A stretch of DNA of 14,176 nucleotides from Pseudomonadota bacterium. GTDB taxonomy: Bacteria > Pseudomonadota > Alphaproteobacteria > Rhizobiales > Hyphomicrobiaceae. Below the pieces are notes generated by a model. That model ran no database searches. It had not been told where the DNA came from and saw nothing but the letters and a program-made list of their open reading frames with translations. Shown here in pieces: positions 5,906-13,913 of the stretch (the first letter of the stretch is position 1; each line of letters starts with the position of its first letter). The DNA lies in contig JAEZHL010000164.1 of assembly GCA_023416575.1 (NCBI GenBank), positions 1-14,176 on the forward strand, given 5' to 3'. A program made the position numbers and the translations under genes.

Positions 5906-7137
5906 AACCTGTCGATCCTGTAGGGCGCCGGGTCGATGCAGGGCTTGGCGCCCGTCACGAGCTCGGCGACGAGCCGCCCCGTCGTCGAGGCGCAGGTGAG
6001 CCCAAGGTGGCCATGGCCGAAGGCGAAGAAGACGTTGCGCACCTTCGTCGACGGGCCGATCACCGGCACTGAATCCGGCAGACAGGGCCGGTGCCCCATC
6101 CAGCGACTGACCTCGCTGCCCTTGAGGCCCGGAAACATCGCCTTACCATGGGCGAGCAGCTGGTCGGCACGCGTGTAGTCGGGCGGCGCATCGAGGCCCG
6201 CCAGCTCCACCGTACCGGCGAACCGCAAGCCGTGCTGCATCGATGTGGCGAGGAACTTCTTTTCTGCCCACATCACGGTGGTTTGCGGCGTGGCGCTCGG
6301 CGCGCTCAGCATCGCGTGATACCCACGCTGCGTCTCGAGCGGCACCTTGTGCCCGAACAGCTGCGCGAGCTGATGGGACCATGCCCCGGCAGCGACCACG
6401 ACCGCATCGACAGGGTGCCGGCCGGCAGCCGTGACGAGCGCGCGCGGCTTGTCCTCGTCCATCTCGACGTCGAGCACCCGCTGCGGCACGATCGTGCCAC
6501 CGTTGCGCCTGATGGCGTCGGCCAACACCTGCACCAGCCCGAACGGGTCGATGCAGTAGCCGTGCTTCCGCGTGAGAACACCCTTGGCGAAGATGGGCGA
6601 AAGCGTTGGCTCAATCTGCCGGATCTCGTTGCCCGTCAGGACCTCGCATACCGCCCCGTGTCGCCGCCGGAGCTCCCAGCCGAAAGCATCCGCCGCAAAG
6701 GACGCCTCCGATTCGTAGACGTAGAGCTGCCCGAGCTGCCGGAAAAGGCTCTCGCCCTTCGCCTCGGCAAGCAGCGGCGCATAGTTGTCGAACACCGGCG
6801 TGGTGAGCGCGCTCAGGGCCGCGGCACTGCGCTCGACCTCCTGCGGGCTGCTTGCCTTCGCGAAGCGCAACAGCCAGGGCAGCGCATACGGCAGGTAGGA
6901 CCAGCGCACCACGAGCGGCGAGGCCGGATCGGTCAGCCACTTCGGCACCTGCTTGAGAATTCCCGGATAGGCCACGGGCACGCAGGCGCCGGGACTGAGG
7001 CCGCCGGCATTGCCGTACGAGCAGCTGCGGCCCGGCTCAACGGCGTCGAGAACGGTCACCCGGGCGCCCATGCGTTGCAGATAGCTCGCGACGCACATGC
7101 CGACGATGCCGGCTCCGATCACAGTGACATTGCGCAT
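5902..7137 (-). CDS. D-amino-acid dehydrogenase (DadA family, FAD-dependent)
   Basis: This 411-residue flavoprotein starts with the dinucleotide-binding motif VIGAGIVGMCVASYL (GAGIVG at 8-13) ending in an acidic residue, VLD31, as expected for FAD. SYGNAGGLSPG and the C-terminal FGHGHLGLTCASTTGRLV are characteristic of the DadA group of the DAO superfamily. These enzymes oxidise D-amino acids to 2-oxo acids and pass electrons to the respiratory chain at the inner membrane. DadA-like relatives also act on D-hydroxyproline or other D-imino acids, so the substrate cannot be fixed. The start at 7137 is chosen because the FAD motif follows directly and GGAAG precedes it. The 15 extra codons upstream look non-coding. 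The 3' end overlaps the convergent transporter gene by 4 bp. Confidence 0.85.
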   Translation of the reverse strand: MRNVTVIGAGIVGMCVASYLQRMGARVTVLDAVEPGRSCSYGNAGGLSPGACVPVAYPGILKQVPKWLTDPASPLVVRWSYLPYALPWLLRFAKASSPQEVERSAAALSALTTPVFDNYAPLLAEAKGESLFRQLGQLYVYESEASFAADAFGWELRRRHGAVCEVLTGNEIRQIEPTLSPIFAKGVLTRKHGYCIDPFGLVQVLADAIRRNGGTIVPQRVLDVEMDEDKPRALVTAAGRHPVDAVVVAAGAWSHQLAQLFGHKVPLETQRGYHAMLSAPSATPQTTVMWAEKKFLATSMQHGLRFAGTVELAGLDAPPDYTRADQLLAHGKAMFPGLKGSEVSRWMGHRPCLPDSVPVIGPSTKVRNVFFAFGHGHLGLTCASTTGRLVAELVTGAKPCIDPAPYRIDRF

Positions 7138-7160
7138 GTCTTCCAGCCCTCGCGATCCGC

Positions 7161-7179
7161 CGCTGGCTGTGCACCAGCG
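7161..7179 (-). promoter_or_regulatory. Inverted repeat in the DadA-family leader
   Basis: CGCTGG (7161-7166) and CCAGCG (7174-7179) flank a 7-nt centre, 24 nt upstream of the dehydrogenase start. It could be an operator or an mRNA hairpin. Confidence 0.3.
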
Positions 7180-7281
7180 CAACGATGATCGTGACGAACA
7201 CGGGCGGCGCTGTCGAGAGCGCAGTCATTGTCGGAAAACAGCATCGAGAGGCATCGGCGGATGCCGCCGCCGAAGGAGTGG

Positions 7282-7301
7282 CCCCGCGAACTGTCGCGGG
7301 G
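7282..7301 (-). terminator. Strong GC hairpin after the outer-membrane protein gene
   Basis: CCCCGCGA (7282-7289) and TCGCGGGG (7294-7301) form a perfect 8-bp stem with a 4-nt loop. The outer arms CGAAG and CTTCG (7271-7275 and 7303-7307) can extend it after an internal loop. It begins 27 nt past the stop of the minus-strand barrel protein gene and before the dehydrogenase gene. No T-run follows, but the position and stability fit a terminator or an RNA 3'-end stabiliser. Confidence 0.5.
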
Positions 7302-7328
7302 ACTTCGCCGGTCAAGCCCGCGTCAGGG

Positions 7329-8096
7329 CTACTTGTACGGCCCATACTTGTATGGCCCGTACGCCTCCTCGGAGCGAAAGTCGTGGCCGATGACGAACTT
7401 CACGCCGAGGCGGAAAACATGCTGCGTGACGTCCGCTTCGCCTCTGAGGAACTGGGGGACAGCTTCGGTGATCCCGGTCACCTCATCGACGATGAGTTCT
7501 TCAGAGTCCTCGCGGGCGTCGAACTTCCCGAAGTCGGCGTAGAGGTATTCGCCGAACAGCGTGACGCCGTGCCACTCGTACTCGGCACCGGCTCCGATCG
7601 TCCAGCCGGACACGGTACTGTCCTCGCGGCCCCGGATTCCCGTCAACGGACTCGCAATTCCCTCGAAGCCGACACCGAGAAAGGCGACGCCGGCCGTGCC
7701 GTAGAGAAGCAGGTCGGGGGTCACATAGCCGCCCAGGCGTCCCCGCACCGTCGCCAGGTAGTCGACCCTGAACTCGCGCCGCGCGCGCTCGACCTGGAGC
7801 GTATCGAAGGAGAGGTCGGCCTCGATCCCGAGAATCCATCCGTTGTGCGTCAGCCAATCGTAGCCGAAGGACCCACCACCGCCTCCGCCAGTACCGGAAG
7901 CCGAGCCCCTGGCCGCCAGTGGTCGATCGATATTGAACTCGGTCGGGGTGACTTGGCCGAATGCGCCGAACCTCAACAGGCCGGCTCCGTCGTAGTTCTG
8001 TGCCCGAGCTTGGCCCGAGACCACGGCAGCCATGCAGAACAAGAGTGCAGCCGAGGCGCGGGCGATGGCGATTGCCGTCATAGCCGTCCTCTTCAT
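7329..8096 (-). CDS. Secreted outer-membrane beta-barrel protein (porin-like)
   Basis: The 255-residue product has a clear signal peptide: MKRTAM, a hydrophobic core at about 7-28, and a cleavage site AxA at 30-32 (QARA/QN). The rest alternates short amphipathic strands with Gly and aromatic residues, as in FRVDYLATVRGRLGGYVTPD and LLLYGTAGVAFLGVGF. This is the pattern of the 8-stranded Omp25/Omp31-like barrels common in Rhizobiales. A Gly run at about 70-75 lies in an early loop. The barrel seems to end at GVKFVIGHDF240 with the usual terminal Phe, but 15 residues follow it and end in a repeated YGPYK. The start at 8096 keeps the basic signal start. An ATG at 8081 with a better ribosome binding site (AAGAGGA) is an alternative. 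The function may be structural or porin-like. Confidence 0.7.
   Translation of the reverse strand: MKRTAMTAIAIARASAALLFCMAAVVSGQARAQNYDGAGLLRFGAFGQVTPTEFNIDRPLAARGSASGTGGGGGGSFGYDWLTHNGWILGIEADLSFDTLQVERARREFRVDYLATVRGRLGGYVTPDLLLYGTAGVAFLGVGFEGIASPLTGIRGREDSTVSGWTIGAGAEYEWHGVTLFGEYLYADFGKFDAREDSEELIVDEVTGITEAVPQFLRGEADVTQHVFRLGVKFVIGHDFRSEEAYGPYKYGPYK
7330..7359. repeat. Two tandem 15-bp units coding YGPYK
   Basis: TACTTGTACGGCCCA and TACTTGTATGGCCCG lie head to tail and differ at two positions. They encode the two YGPYK units at the end of the barrel protein on the minus strand. Confidence 0.8.
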
Positions 8097-8210
8097 GTGC
8101 GCTGAATCCGGAACGCGCAGGCGACTCACGGCAGAAATACTACCAGAAGTTGCAAACGTCGCCGTCCGGAAGGAAGCGCCGCAATGAAAATTACGGCCGT
8201 TGTGGCTTTC

Positions 8211-9590
8211 TTACTGCGCTGCCGGCTTGGGGACCCACTTCTCGCGCATCGTGACGAGCTCCTCGGCCGCGCTCGGATGCAAGGCCATCGTCGCGTCGAA
8301 GTCCGCCTTGGTGGCGCCCATTCGCAACGCGATCGCCGCCATCTGGACGATCTCGCCCCCATCGGGGCCGAGGACGTGAACCCCGAGCACCTTCTGACTG
8401 GCTTGGTCGACGACGAGCTTCATCAGCGTACGCTCGTTACGCCCCGAAAGCGTGTGCTTCATGGGCCGGAACTGCGCCTTGTAGATATCGAGCGCATACC
8501 CCGCGGCGCGCGCGTCGAGCTCCGAATAGCCGACCGTGCCGATCTCGGGCGTCGAGAACACTGCGGTCGGAATATTGTCGTAGTCGACCCGCCACGGCTT
8601 GTTGCCGAACACCGTGTCGGCGAAGGCGTGCCCCTCGCGAATGGCGACCGGCGTCAGGTTCACGCGGTCGGTCACATCGCCGATCGCATAGATGCTCGGC
8701 ACGTTCGTGCGGTTGTCGGCATCGACTTTGATCGCGCCCGTCTCGCTGAACGCGATCCCGGCGTGCTTCAATCCGAGGCTGGCCGAGTTCGGCGTGCGCC
8801 CGATCGCGAACATGATCTCGTCCGCCTCGATCGTGCTGCCATCGCTCAAATCGCCGACAAGCCTGCCCTCCCGGCGCTCGATCTGCCAGAAGGTGGTGCT
8901 CATGATGAGTTTGATGCCACGCTTCGTGTACTCGGCCATCAGCGCATCGCGCAGATCCTCGTCGAAGCCGCGCAGCAGCTTCTCGCCGCGGTGCACGAGC
9001 GTCGTCTCGACGCCGAGGCCGGCGAAAATTCCGGCGAACTCCACCGCGATATAGCCGCCGCCGGCAATAACGATGCGGCGCGGCAGCTCGCGCAACTCGA
9101 ACGCGTCATTGGAGGTGATGCCGCATTCGCATCCGAGAATGCGCGTGTCGATGTACGGGCTGGCGCCCGTCGCGACCAGAATGAAACGGGCACTGACGGT
9201 GCGCTCTCTCTCGCGCAGCCGCACGGCATGCGGGCCGGCGATCTCGGCACGCTCGTCGAAGATCGTGACGCCCGATTTCTCCAGATTACCGCGATAGATG
9301 CTCTCGAGCCGCGCGATCTCGCGATCCTTGTTCTCGATGAGCTTGCCCCAGTCGAACCGCGTTTCGCCCACGGTCCAGCCGAACCCGGCCGCGTCCTCGA
9401 AGTCATCGGCGAACCGGCTGGCGTAGACGAGAAGCTTTTTCGGTACGCAACCGCGGATCACGCAGGTGCCGCCGAGCCGGTACTCCTCGGCGATCGCGAC
9501 GCGGGCGCCGTATCCGGCCGCAATGCGCGCCGCACGCACCCCACCCGAGCCGCCGCCGATCACGAACAAGTCGTAGTCGTACTGGGTCAT
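8211..9590 (-). CDS. gor: Glutathione reductase
   Basis: The 459-residue protein is a class I pyridine nucleotide-disulfide oxidoreductase that reduces glutathione disulfide with NADPH in the cytosol. It shows the FAD motif IGGGSGGVRAARIAA at 11-25, the redox-active pair Cys43 and Cys48 in GGTCVIRGCVPKK, the NADPH-binding GGGYIAVEFAGIF with a following Arg-rich VHRGEKLLRGFD, the second FAD motif YAIGDVTD, and the C-terminal catalytic HPSAAEE with His438 and Glu443. The sequence VIRGCVPKKLLVYAS is typical of glutathione reductase, rather than dihydrolipoamide or mercuric reductases. The start has AGGA at a 6-nt gap. rpiA lies 127 bp upstream on the same strand with a REP-like dyad between, so the two may or may not share a transcript. 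Confidence 0.93.
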   Translation of the reverse strand: MTQYDYDLFVIGGGSGGVRAARIAAGYGARVAIAEEYRLGGTCVIRGCVPKKLLVYASRFADDFEDAAGFGWTVGETRFDWGKLIENKDREIARLESIYRGNLEKSGVTIFDERAEIAGPHAVRLRERERTVSARFILVATGASPYIDTRILGCECGITSNDAFELRELPRRIVIAGGGYIAVEFAGIFAGLGVETTLVHRGEKLLRGFDEDLRDALMAEYTKRGIKLIMSTTFWQIERREGRLVGDLSDGSTIEADEIMFAIGRTPNSASLGLKHAGIAFSETGAIKVDADNRTNVPSIYAIGDVTDRVNLTPVAIREGHAFADTVFGNKPWRVDYDNIPTAVFSTPEIGTVGYSELDARAAGYALDIYKAQFRPMKHTLSGRNERTLMKLVVDQASQKVLGVHVLGPDGGEIVQMAAIALRMGATKADFDATMALHPSAAEELVTMREKWVPKPAAQ

Positions 9591-9652
9591 CTCATGTCCT
9601 GCGTGATTGCGGCGCCAGGTAGAAACCGGTGTTCAACCCGCGACAGAAAACT

Positions 9653-9709
9653 GCCGTCATCCGGGGCCACGAGCCGCCGTTCGAGCGACCCGCATTCCGG
9701 GATGACGGC
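9653..9709. repeat. REP-like dyad between rpiA and gor
   Basis: GCCGTCATCC (9653-9662) and GGATGACGGC (9700-9709) are perfect 10-bp complements separated by 37 bp. The flanking GGGG and CCGG continue the similarity imperfectly. Dispersed elements built on CCGTCATCC are common between genes in Rhizobiales genomes. As RNA it could form a long hairpin after rpiA. Confidence 0.5.
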
Positions 9710-9717
9710 CGAGGCTA

Positions 9718-10428
9718 TCATTCACCTTCGCCGTACTCGGCTTCGACCAACTCGATGCCATCCGCGCCCGCGACGATGGCGGCGTCGGCCAATCCCAGGA
9801 ACAGGCCATTCTCGACCACTCCCGGAATGAGCTTCAGTGCCTCGTCCAGCGCATCGGCATCATCGATGCGGCCGAAGGCGCAGTCGAAGATGTAGTTGCC
9901 GCCGTCGGTGACGAACGGCTGCCCGTCCAGGCCCGCCCGAAGCCGGATATGGCCGGTGCAGCCGGCGTCCGCCGCCAGCATCTCGATCATGTTGCGTGTC
10001 GCGGCGAGACCGAAGCGCACCACCTCGACCGGCAGCGGGTAGGCGCCGAGCACGGGGACGCGCTTCGAGGCATCCGCAATCACGATCATGCGCTCGGAGG
10101 CCGCTGCGACGATCTTCTCCCGCAGCAGCGCGCCACCGCCACCCTTGATGAGCTGCAGCTTGCCGTCGATCTCGTCAGCACCATCGATGGTGAGGTCGAG
10201 CAGTGGCTCGTCCTCGAGCGTGGTGAGGCGGATGCCGAGGGCAGCCGCCTGCGCACGCGTTGCTTCCGATGTCGGCACCCCGATGACGTCGAGGCCAGCC
10301 TTCACCTTGGCACCCAGGAGATCGACGAACTTGGCGGCGGTCGACCCCGTCCCGAGCCCGAGCTTCATGCCCGGTTCAACGAACTGGATCGCCCGCTCCG
10401 CCGCCTGCAACTTCCAAACGTCGGACAT
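9718..10428 (-). CDS. rpiA: Ribose-5-phosphate isomerase A
   Basis: This 236-residue cytosolic enzyme interconverts ribose 5-phosphate and ribulose 5-phosphate in the pentose phosphate pathway. The family motifs are all present in order: GLGTGSTA at 24-31 for phosphate binding, DGADEID at 82-88 with the catalytic acid residues, and KGGGGALLREK at 95-105. The length is as expected for RpiA (about 220-235). The ATG at 10428 overlaps the stop of the upstream dehydrogenase gene as TGATG, so the two genes are translationally coupled. A TTG one codon earlier is possible but not needed. No independent ribosome binding site is obvious, which agrees with coupling. Confidence 0.93.
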   Translation of the reverse strand: MSDVWKLQAAERAIQFVEPGMKLGLGTGSTAAKFVDLLGAKVKAGLDVIGVPTSEATRAQAAALGIRLTTLEDEPLLDLTIDGADEIDGKLQLIKGGGGALLREKIVAAASERMIVIADASKRVPVLGAYPLPVEVVRFGLAATRNMIEMLAADAGCTGHIRLRAGLDGQPFVTDGGNYIFDCAFGRIDDADALDEALKLIPGVVENGLFLGLADAAIVAGADGIELVEAEYGEGE

Positions 10429-11864
10429 CAAACGCCGCCCATCAGCATGTACTTGATCTCAAGGAACTCCTCGACGCCATGGTGCGAGCCCTCGCGGCCG
10501 AGTCCGGATTCCTTCACGCCACCGAACGGCGCCACCTCGGACGAGATGATGCCCTCGTTGATGCCGACGATGCCGTATTCCAGGGCCTCGCCAACGCGCC
10601 ACACGCGGCCGATGTCACGGGAGTAGAAGTAGGCGGCAAGCCCGAACTCGGTATCGTTCGCGAGCTTGATCACCTCTTCTTCAGTCTTGAACCGGAACAG
10701 CGGCGCCACCGGCCCGAACGTCTCCTCGCGCGCCACCTTCATGTCGGTCGTCACGCCAGTGAGAACGGTCGGCTCGAAGAAGTTGCCGCCCAGCGCCTTG
10801 CCGCCGAGGATCACCTTGGCGCCCTTGGACGTGGCGTCGGCAATGTGCTCCTCGACCTTCTCGACGGCCGCCTTGTTGATGAGCGGGCCGGTCGTCACGC
10901 CGTCCTCGGTGCCGCGGCCGACCTTGAGCTTCGCAACTTCCGCGGCCAGCTTCTCGGCGAAGGCATCATAGACGCCGTCCTGAACGTAGATACGGTTGGC
11001 GCAGACGCAGGTCTGGCCGGCATTGCGGTACTTCGAGGCCATGGCGCCCTGCACCGCCTTGTCGAGGTCGGCGTCGTCGAACACGATGAACGGCGCGTTG
11101 CCGCCGAGCTCCATGCCGACCTTCTTCACGGTCTTCGCGCACTGCTCGAGGAGGACCTTGCCGATCTCGGTCGATCCGGTGAACGTCAGCATCCGCACCG
11201 TCGGGTTGGACGTCAGCTCGCCGCCGATCACGGAGGCCTTGCCGGTGACGACGTTGAAGACACCCTTCGGAACGCCGGCGCGCTCGGCGAGCTCAGCCAG
11301 CGCCAGCGCCGTCAGCGGCGTCTCGGAGGCGGGCTTGCAGACGACCGTGCAGCCGACCGCCAGGGCCGGCCCGACCTTGCGCGTGATCATGGCCGCGGGG
11401 AAGTTCCAGGGCGTGATGGCGGCCACGACACCGATCGGCTGCTTGATGCAGACGATGCGCGCGTCCTTCTTGAAGCTCGGGATCGTCTCACCGTGGATGC
11501 GCTTGGCCTCCTCGGCGAAGTACTCGACGAACGAAGCCGCGTACATGACCTCGCCCTTGGCCTCGGCCAGCGGCTTGCCCTGCTCGCGCGTCATCAGCAT
11601 CGCCAGCTCGTCGGCATACTCGACTTGCAGGTCAAACCAGCGCCGCAGGATCTTGGCGCGATCCTTGGCGAGCATGGCGGCCCAGGCCGGCTGCGCCCGC
11701 TCGGCGGCGGCGATCGCGGCGCGCGTGTCCTCGGCGCTCATCATCGGAACTTTGGCGACCTCTTCACCGGTCGCGGGATCGGTCACGGAAAGGGCAGGCT
11801 CACCCACCCAGCTGCCGTCGATATAGCACTGCGTCTTGAGGAGACTCATGACGGGCTTGTCCAT
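10428..11864 (-). CDS. gabD: NAD(P)-dependent succinate-semialdehyde dehydrogenase
   Basis: The 478-residue protein is an aldehyde dehydrogenase closest in its motifs to GabD, which oxidises succinate semialdehyde from GABA breakdown to succinate. It shows ITPWNFP with Asn154, the general base Glu252 in MELGGNAP and the nucleophile Cys286 in NAGQTCVCANRIYV. The CVC pair (Cys286 and Cys288) is shared with known GabD and SSADH enzymes, and so is the C-terminal GGVKESGLGREGSHHGVEEFLEIKY. Glutarate semialdehyde is an alternative substrate for this group. The start at 11864 follows GGAGG at a 7-nt gap. It is the first gene of a unit with rpiA and diverges from gph. Its presence supports a route from guanidinobutyrate or GABA using the ureohydrolase further left. 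Confidence 0.88.
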   Translation of the reverse strand: MDKPVMSLLKTQCYIDGSWVGEPALSVTDPATGEEVAKVPMMSAEDTRAAIAAAERAQPAWAAMLAKDRAKILRRWFDLQVEYADELAMLMTREQGKPLAEAKGEVMYAASFVEYFAEEAKRIHGETIPSFKKDARIVCIKQPIGVVAAITPWNFPAAMITRKVGPALAVGCTVVCKPASETPLTALALAELAERAGVPKGVFNVVTGKASVIGGELTSNPTVRMLTFTGSTEIGKVLLEQCAKTVKKVGMELGGNAPFIVFDDADLDKAVQGAMASKYRNAGQTCVCANRIYVQDGVYDAFAEKLAAEVAKLKVGRGTEDGVTTGPLINKAAVEKVEEHIADATSKGAKVILGGKALGGNFFEPTVLTGVTTDMKVAREETFGPVAPLFRFKTEEEVIKLANDTEFGLAAYFYSRDIGRVWRVGEALEYGIVGINEGIISSEVAPFGGVKESGLGREGSHHGVEEFLEIKYMLMGGV

Positions 11865-11890
11865 TGGGGAACCTCCATGCACGGAAAAAT

Positions 11891-11906
11891 CTGGTCACCA
11901 GGACCA
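11891..11906. promoter_or_regulatory. Overlapping small palindromes upstream of gabD
   Basis: CTGGTCACCAG (11891-11901) is a perfect 5-1-5 palindrome. It overlaps a second pair, TGGTC and GACCA (11892-11896 and 11902-11906). They lie 27-42 bp upstream of the gabD start in the region shared with divergent gph, and could be an operator. Confidence 0.25.
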
Positions 11907-12033
11907 AGTTAGCTGTTTGGCGTACCTCATCTAAGTCCGGGGACAGCCGCTGGCAAGCGCCGCCATGGCCGGTGACAGCACTGGGGAGATGCCCTAGAAG
12001 TCGACCGGGCTTGAAAGGGAGTTCCGCCGAGCA

Positions 12034-12705
12034 ATGCGCGATGTGACCCTCGTCTTCGATCTCGACGGCACCCTTGTCGACACGGCGCCAGACCTCATCC
12101 TCGCGGCCAACCACGTGTTCACGAGTCGTGGCCTCGAGGCGGTGGCCCCCGAACGCTTGAAGCCCGAAATCAGCTTCGGCGCGCGCCAGATGATTGCCGC
12201 CGGCCTTAGATATCAGAGCGTGCCGTTCACCGAGCCCGAGCTCGATCGGATGCTCGACACTTTTCTTGCCTACTACACGGACAACATCGCTGTGGAGAGC
12301 CGGCCCTTCGACGGCCTCGTCGATGTGCTCGAAGGCTGCCTTGGCGAAGGCGCCACGCTGGCGGTGTGCACGAACAAGCGCGAGGACCTGTCACGCCAGC
12401 TCCTCGAGCAGCTGGGCCTCCTGTCGATGTTCCGTGCTCTGGCGGGCCGCGACACCTTCCCGGTCTGCAAGCCGCATCCCGATCACCTTTTCGGCGCCAT
12501 CCGGCTCGCAGGTGGCGATCCGGCCTGCGCGGTCATGGTCGGCGACAGCGAGGTGGACGTGAAAACGGCGAAGGCAGCTCAGATCCCCGTCATCGGGGTC
12601 ACCTTCGGCTATACGCACGTCCCCGTGCCAGACCTCGCCCCCGACGCCGTGATCGACGACTACCGCGAGTTCCGCGCCGCCCTCGGCCGAATCCTAGCGC
12701 ATTAG
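12034..12705 (+). CDS. gph: Phosphoglycolate phosphatase (HAD superfamily)
   Basis: The 223-residue protein is a HAD hydrolase of the Gph type, which removes phosphate from 2-phosphoglycolate formed by Rubisco or by DNA repair. The four HAD motifs are visible: FDLDGTLVDT with nucleophile Asp9 and Asp11, VCTNK at 111-115, Lys146 in CKPHPDHL, and GDSEVD with Asp171 and Asp175. The helical cap lies between about residues 15 and 90. Pyrophosphatase or another phosphatase of the same subgroup cannot be excluded from sequence alone. The ATG has GGGAG about 12 nt upstream, a long gap. The gene points away from gabD-rpiA and towards the GlxA-type regulator gene. Confidence 0.85.
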   Translation: MRDVTLVFDLDGTLVDTAPDLILAANHVFTSRGLEAVAPERLKPEISFGARQMIAAGLRYQSVPFTEPELDRMLDTFLAYYTDNIAVESRPFDGLVDVLEGCLGEGATLAVCTNKREDLSRQLLEQLGLLSMFRALAGRDTFPVCKPHPDHLFGAIRLAGGDPACAVMVGDSEVDVKTAKAAQIPVIGVTFGYTHVPVPDLAPDAVIDDYREFRAALGRILAH

Positions 12706-12737
12706 ACGGGGCGCCGGCTTCACATCGAGCGTCCGGC

Positions 12738-12760
12738 GAAGGCGCCTCGCTGACGCCTTC
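12738..12760. terminator. Possible bidirectional terminator hairpin between gph and the regulator gene
   Basis: GAAGGCG (12738-12744) and CGCCTTC (12754-12760) form a 7-bp stem with a 9-nt loop, between two convergent genes. No T-run is seen on either strand, so support is limited to position and pairing. Confidence 0.3.
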
Positions 12761-12768
12761 CGCGCACA

Positions 12769-13803
12769 TCAATCGAAAATGCGGCGCGCGGCGTCGTCTG
12801 TCTGGATGACCCGGCGCGACGGCTTCGCGTTCAGCGCCAGCTGACGCTTGCGCTGCTCCGAAGGGTTGATCCCGTAGACGAGCTTGAACGTCTTGCTCAG
12901 ATGCGCGCCGTCGGCAAAGCCGGTATCGGCAGCAATCGCCGCCAGCGAAAGATCAGAGTTCAGCATCCACTTGGCGTGCTTCAGTCGCAGCCGAAGATAG
13001 GCCGAGTGCGGGGCGCAGCCGACCTTCTCCTTGAACAACCGCTCGAGCTGGCGGGCGCTCGTGTGGACATGGGCCGCAATCTCCGCCACCGAGATAGGCC
13101 GCGCCAGATTTTGCTCCATGATGAGCAGTGCGCGCGAAACGCGATCATTGTCGCCTGAAAGGGCCATCGGGGGCGCGGGCTGTGCCGCAGAGCCTGGCCG
13201 GGCGCGATCGATCTGTAGGATATGAAGCGCCTTCTGCGCGATTGCAGGCCCGAGGTGCCGCTCGACAAGCGCTGCTGCGAGATAGGAAACGCCGGTTCCG
13301 CCCGAGCACGTTATGCGATCACCGTCGACGATGTAGAGTTGATCGGCGATCGGCACCAGATCGCCGAACTCCTCGAGAAAATCTCGATAGTGATACCAGC
13401 TGATGCAGCACTTTCGCCCTTCGAGCAGCCCGAGCCTGCACAGAATGAAACTGCCCGTACACACCCCCACGAGCTTCGTGTTTGTGCGTGCGGCGCCACG
13501 GAGATATTCCTCCGACTTGGCGTGGAGCTGGGGCCCGTTATGGAGAAGCCCACCCACGACGACGATGTAGTCGAGGTTGGCGGGATCAACCAGACCGGAC
13601 GTCGCGCGCAGGTAAGCGCCGCAGCTCGCGCGGATCGCCTCGTCGGAATGGGACATGATCTGCCACTGGCATCGGATCGGCCGGCTTTTGTCGCCCTCGT
13701 CGGCCGCAAGTCGAAGAATATCGACGAAGTTTGCAAACGCCGTCAGCGTGAAATTGTTGGCCAGAATGAAGCCAACCCGCAACGGTGTAGGCGCGCTGAG
13801 CAC
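12769..13803 (-). CDS. GlxA-family AraC-type transcriptional regulator (DJ-1/PfpI-like sensor)
   Basis: From a GTG at 13803 the protein has 344 residues. The N-terminal domain (about 7-185) is the class I amidotransferase/DJ-1-like fold used as a ligand sensor, with VVVGGLLHNG and the elbow GVCTGSFILCRLGLLEGRK containing Cys115. The C-terminal domain (about 222-322) is an AraC-type double helix-turn-helix: ISVAEIAAHVHTSARQLERL followed by DTGFADGAHLSKTFKLVYG. The architecture matches regulators of arginine, choline, carnitine and sarcosine catabolism, such as ArgR of Pseudomonas aeruginosa. A TTG at 13851 would add 16 residues but has no ribosome binding site. Its targets may include the divergent phosphodiesterase gene or the amine-degradation genes nearby. 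The ligand is unknown. Confidence 0.85.
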   Translation of the reverse strand: MLSAPTPLRVGFILANNFTLTAFANFVDILRLAADEGDKSRPIRCQWQIMSHSDEAIRASCGAYLRATSGLVDPANLDYIVVVGGLLHNGPQLHAKSEEYLRGAARTNTKLVGVCTGSFILCRLGLLEGRKCCISWYHYRDFLEEFGDLVPIADQLYIVDGDRITCSGGTGVSYLAAALVERHLGPAIAQKALHILQIDRARPGSAAQPAPPMALSGDNDRVSRALLIMEQNLARPISVAEIAAHVHTSARQLERLFKEKVGCAPHSAYLRLRLKHAKWMLNSDLSLAAIAADTGFADGAHLSKTFKLVYGINPSEQRKRQLALNAKPSRRVIQTDDAARRIFD

Positions 13804-13913
13804 GTGTGACGGTTCTCCAATGTCGGGGGAAAATTCGCGCAATCGACGCAACTGTGCCCAGCTGCACTCCTTTTGGCAAGGCTGCGCCTAACCTCACTGG
13901 GCGAGCGCGCAGC

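Noticed and set aside
8184..9830. Long plus-strand open frame opposite gor
   Set aside because: It mirrors the codons of a glutathione reductase with all catalytic motifs intact, and its own translation is Arg/Asp/His-rich with no recognisable domain.
10479..11912. Long plus-strand open frame opposite gabD
   Set aside because: It is an antisense shadow. The minus strand encodes a complete aldehyde dehydrogenase.
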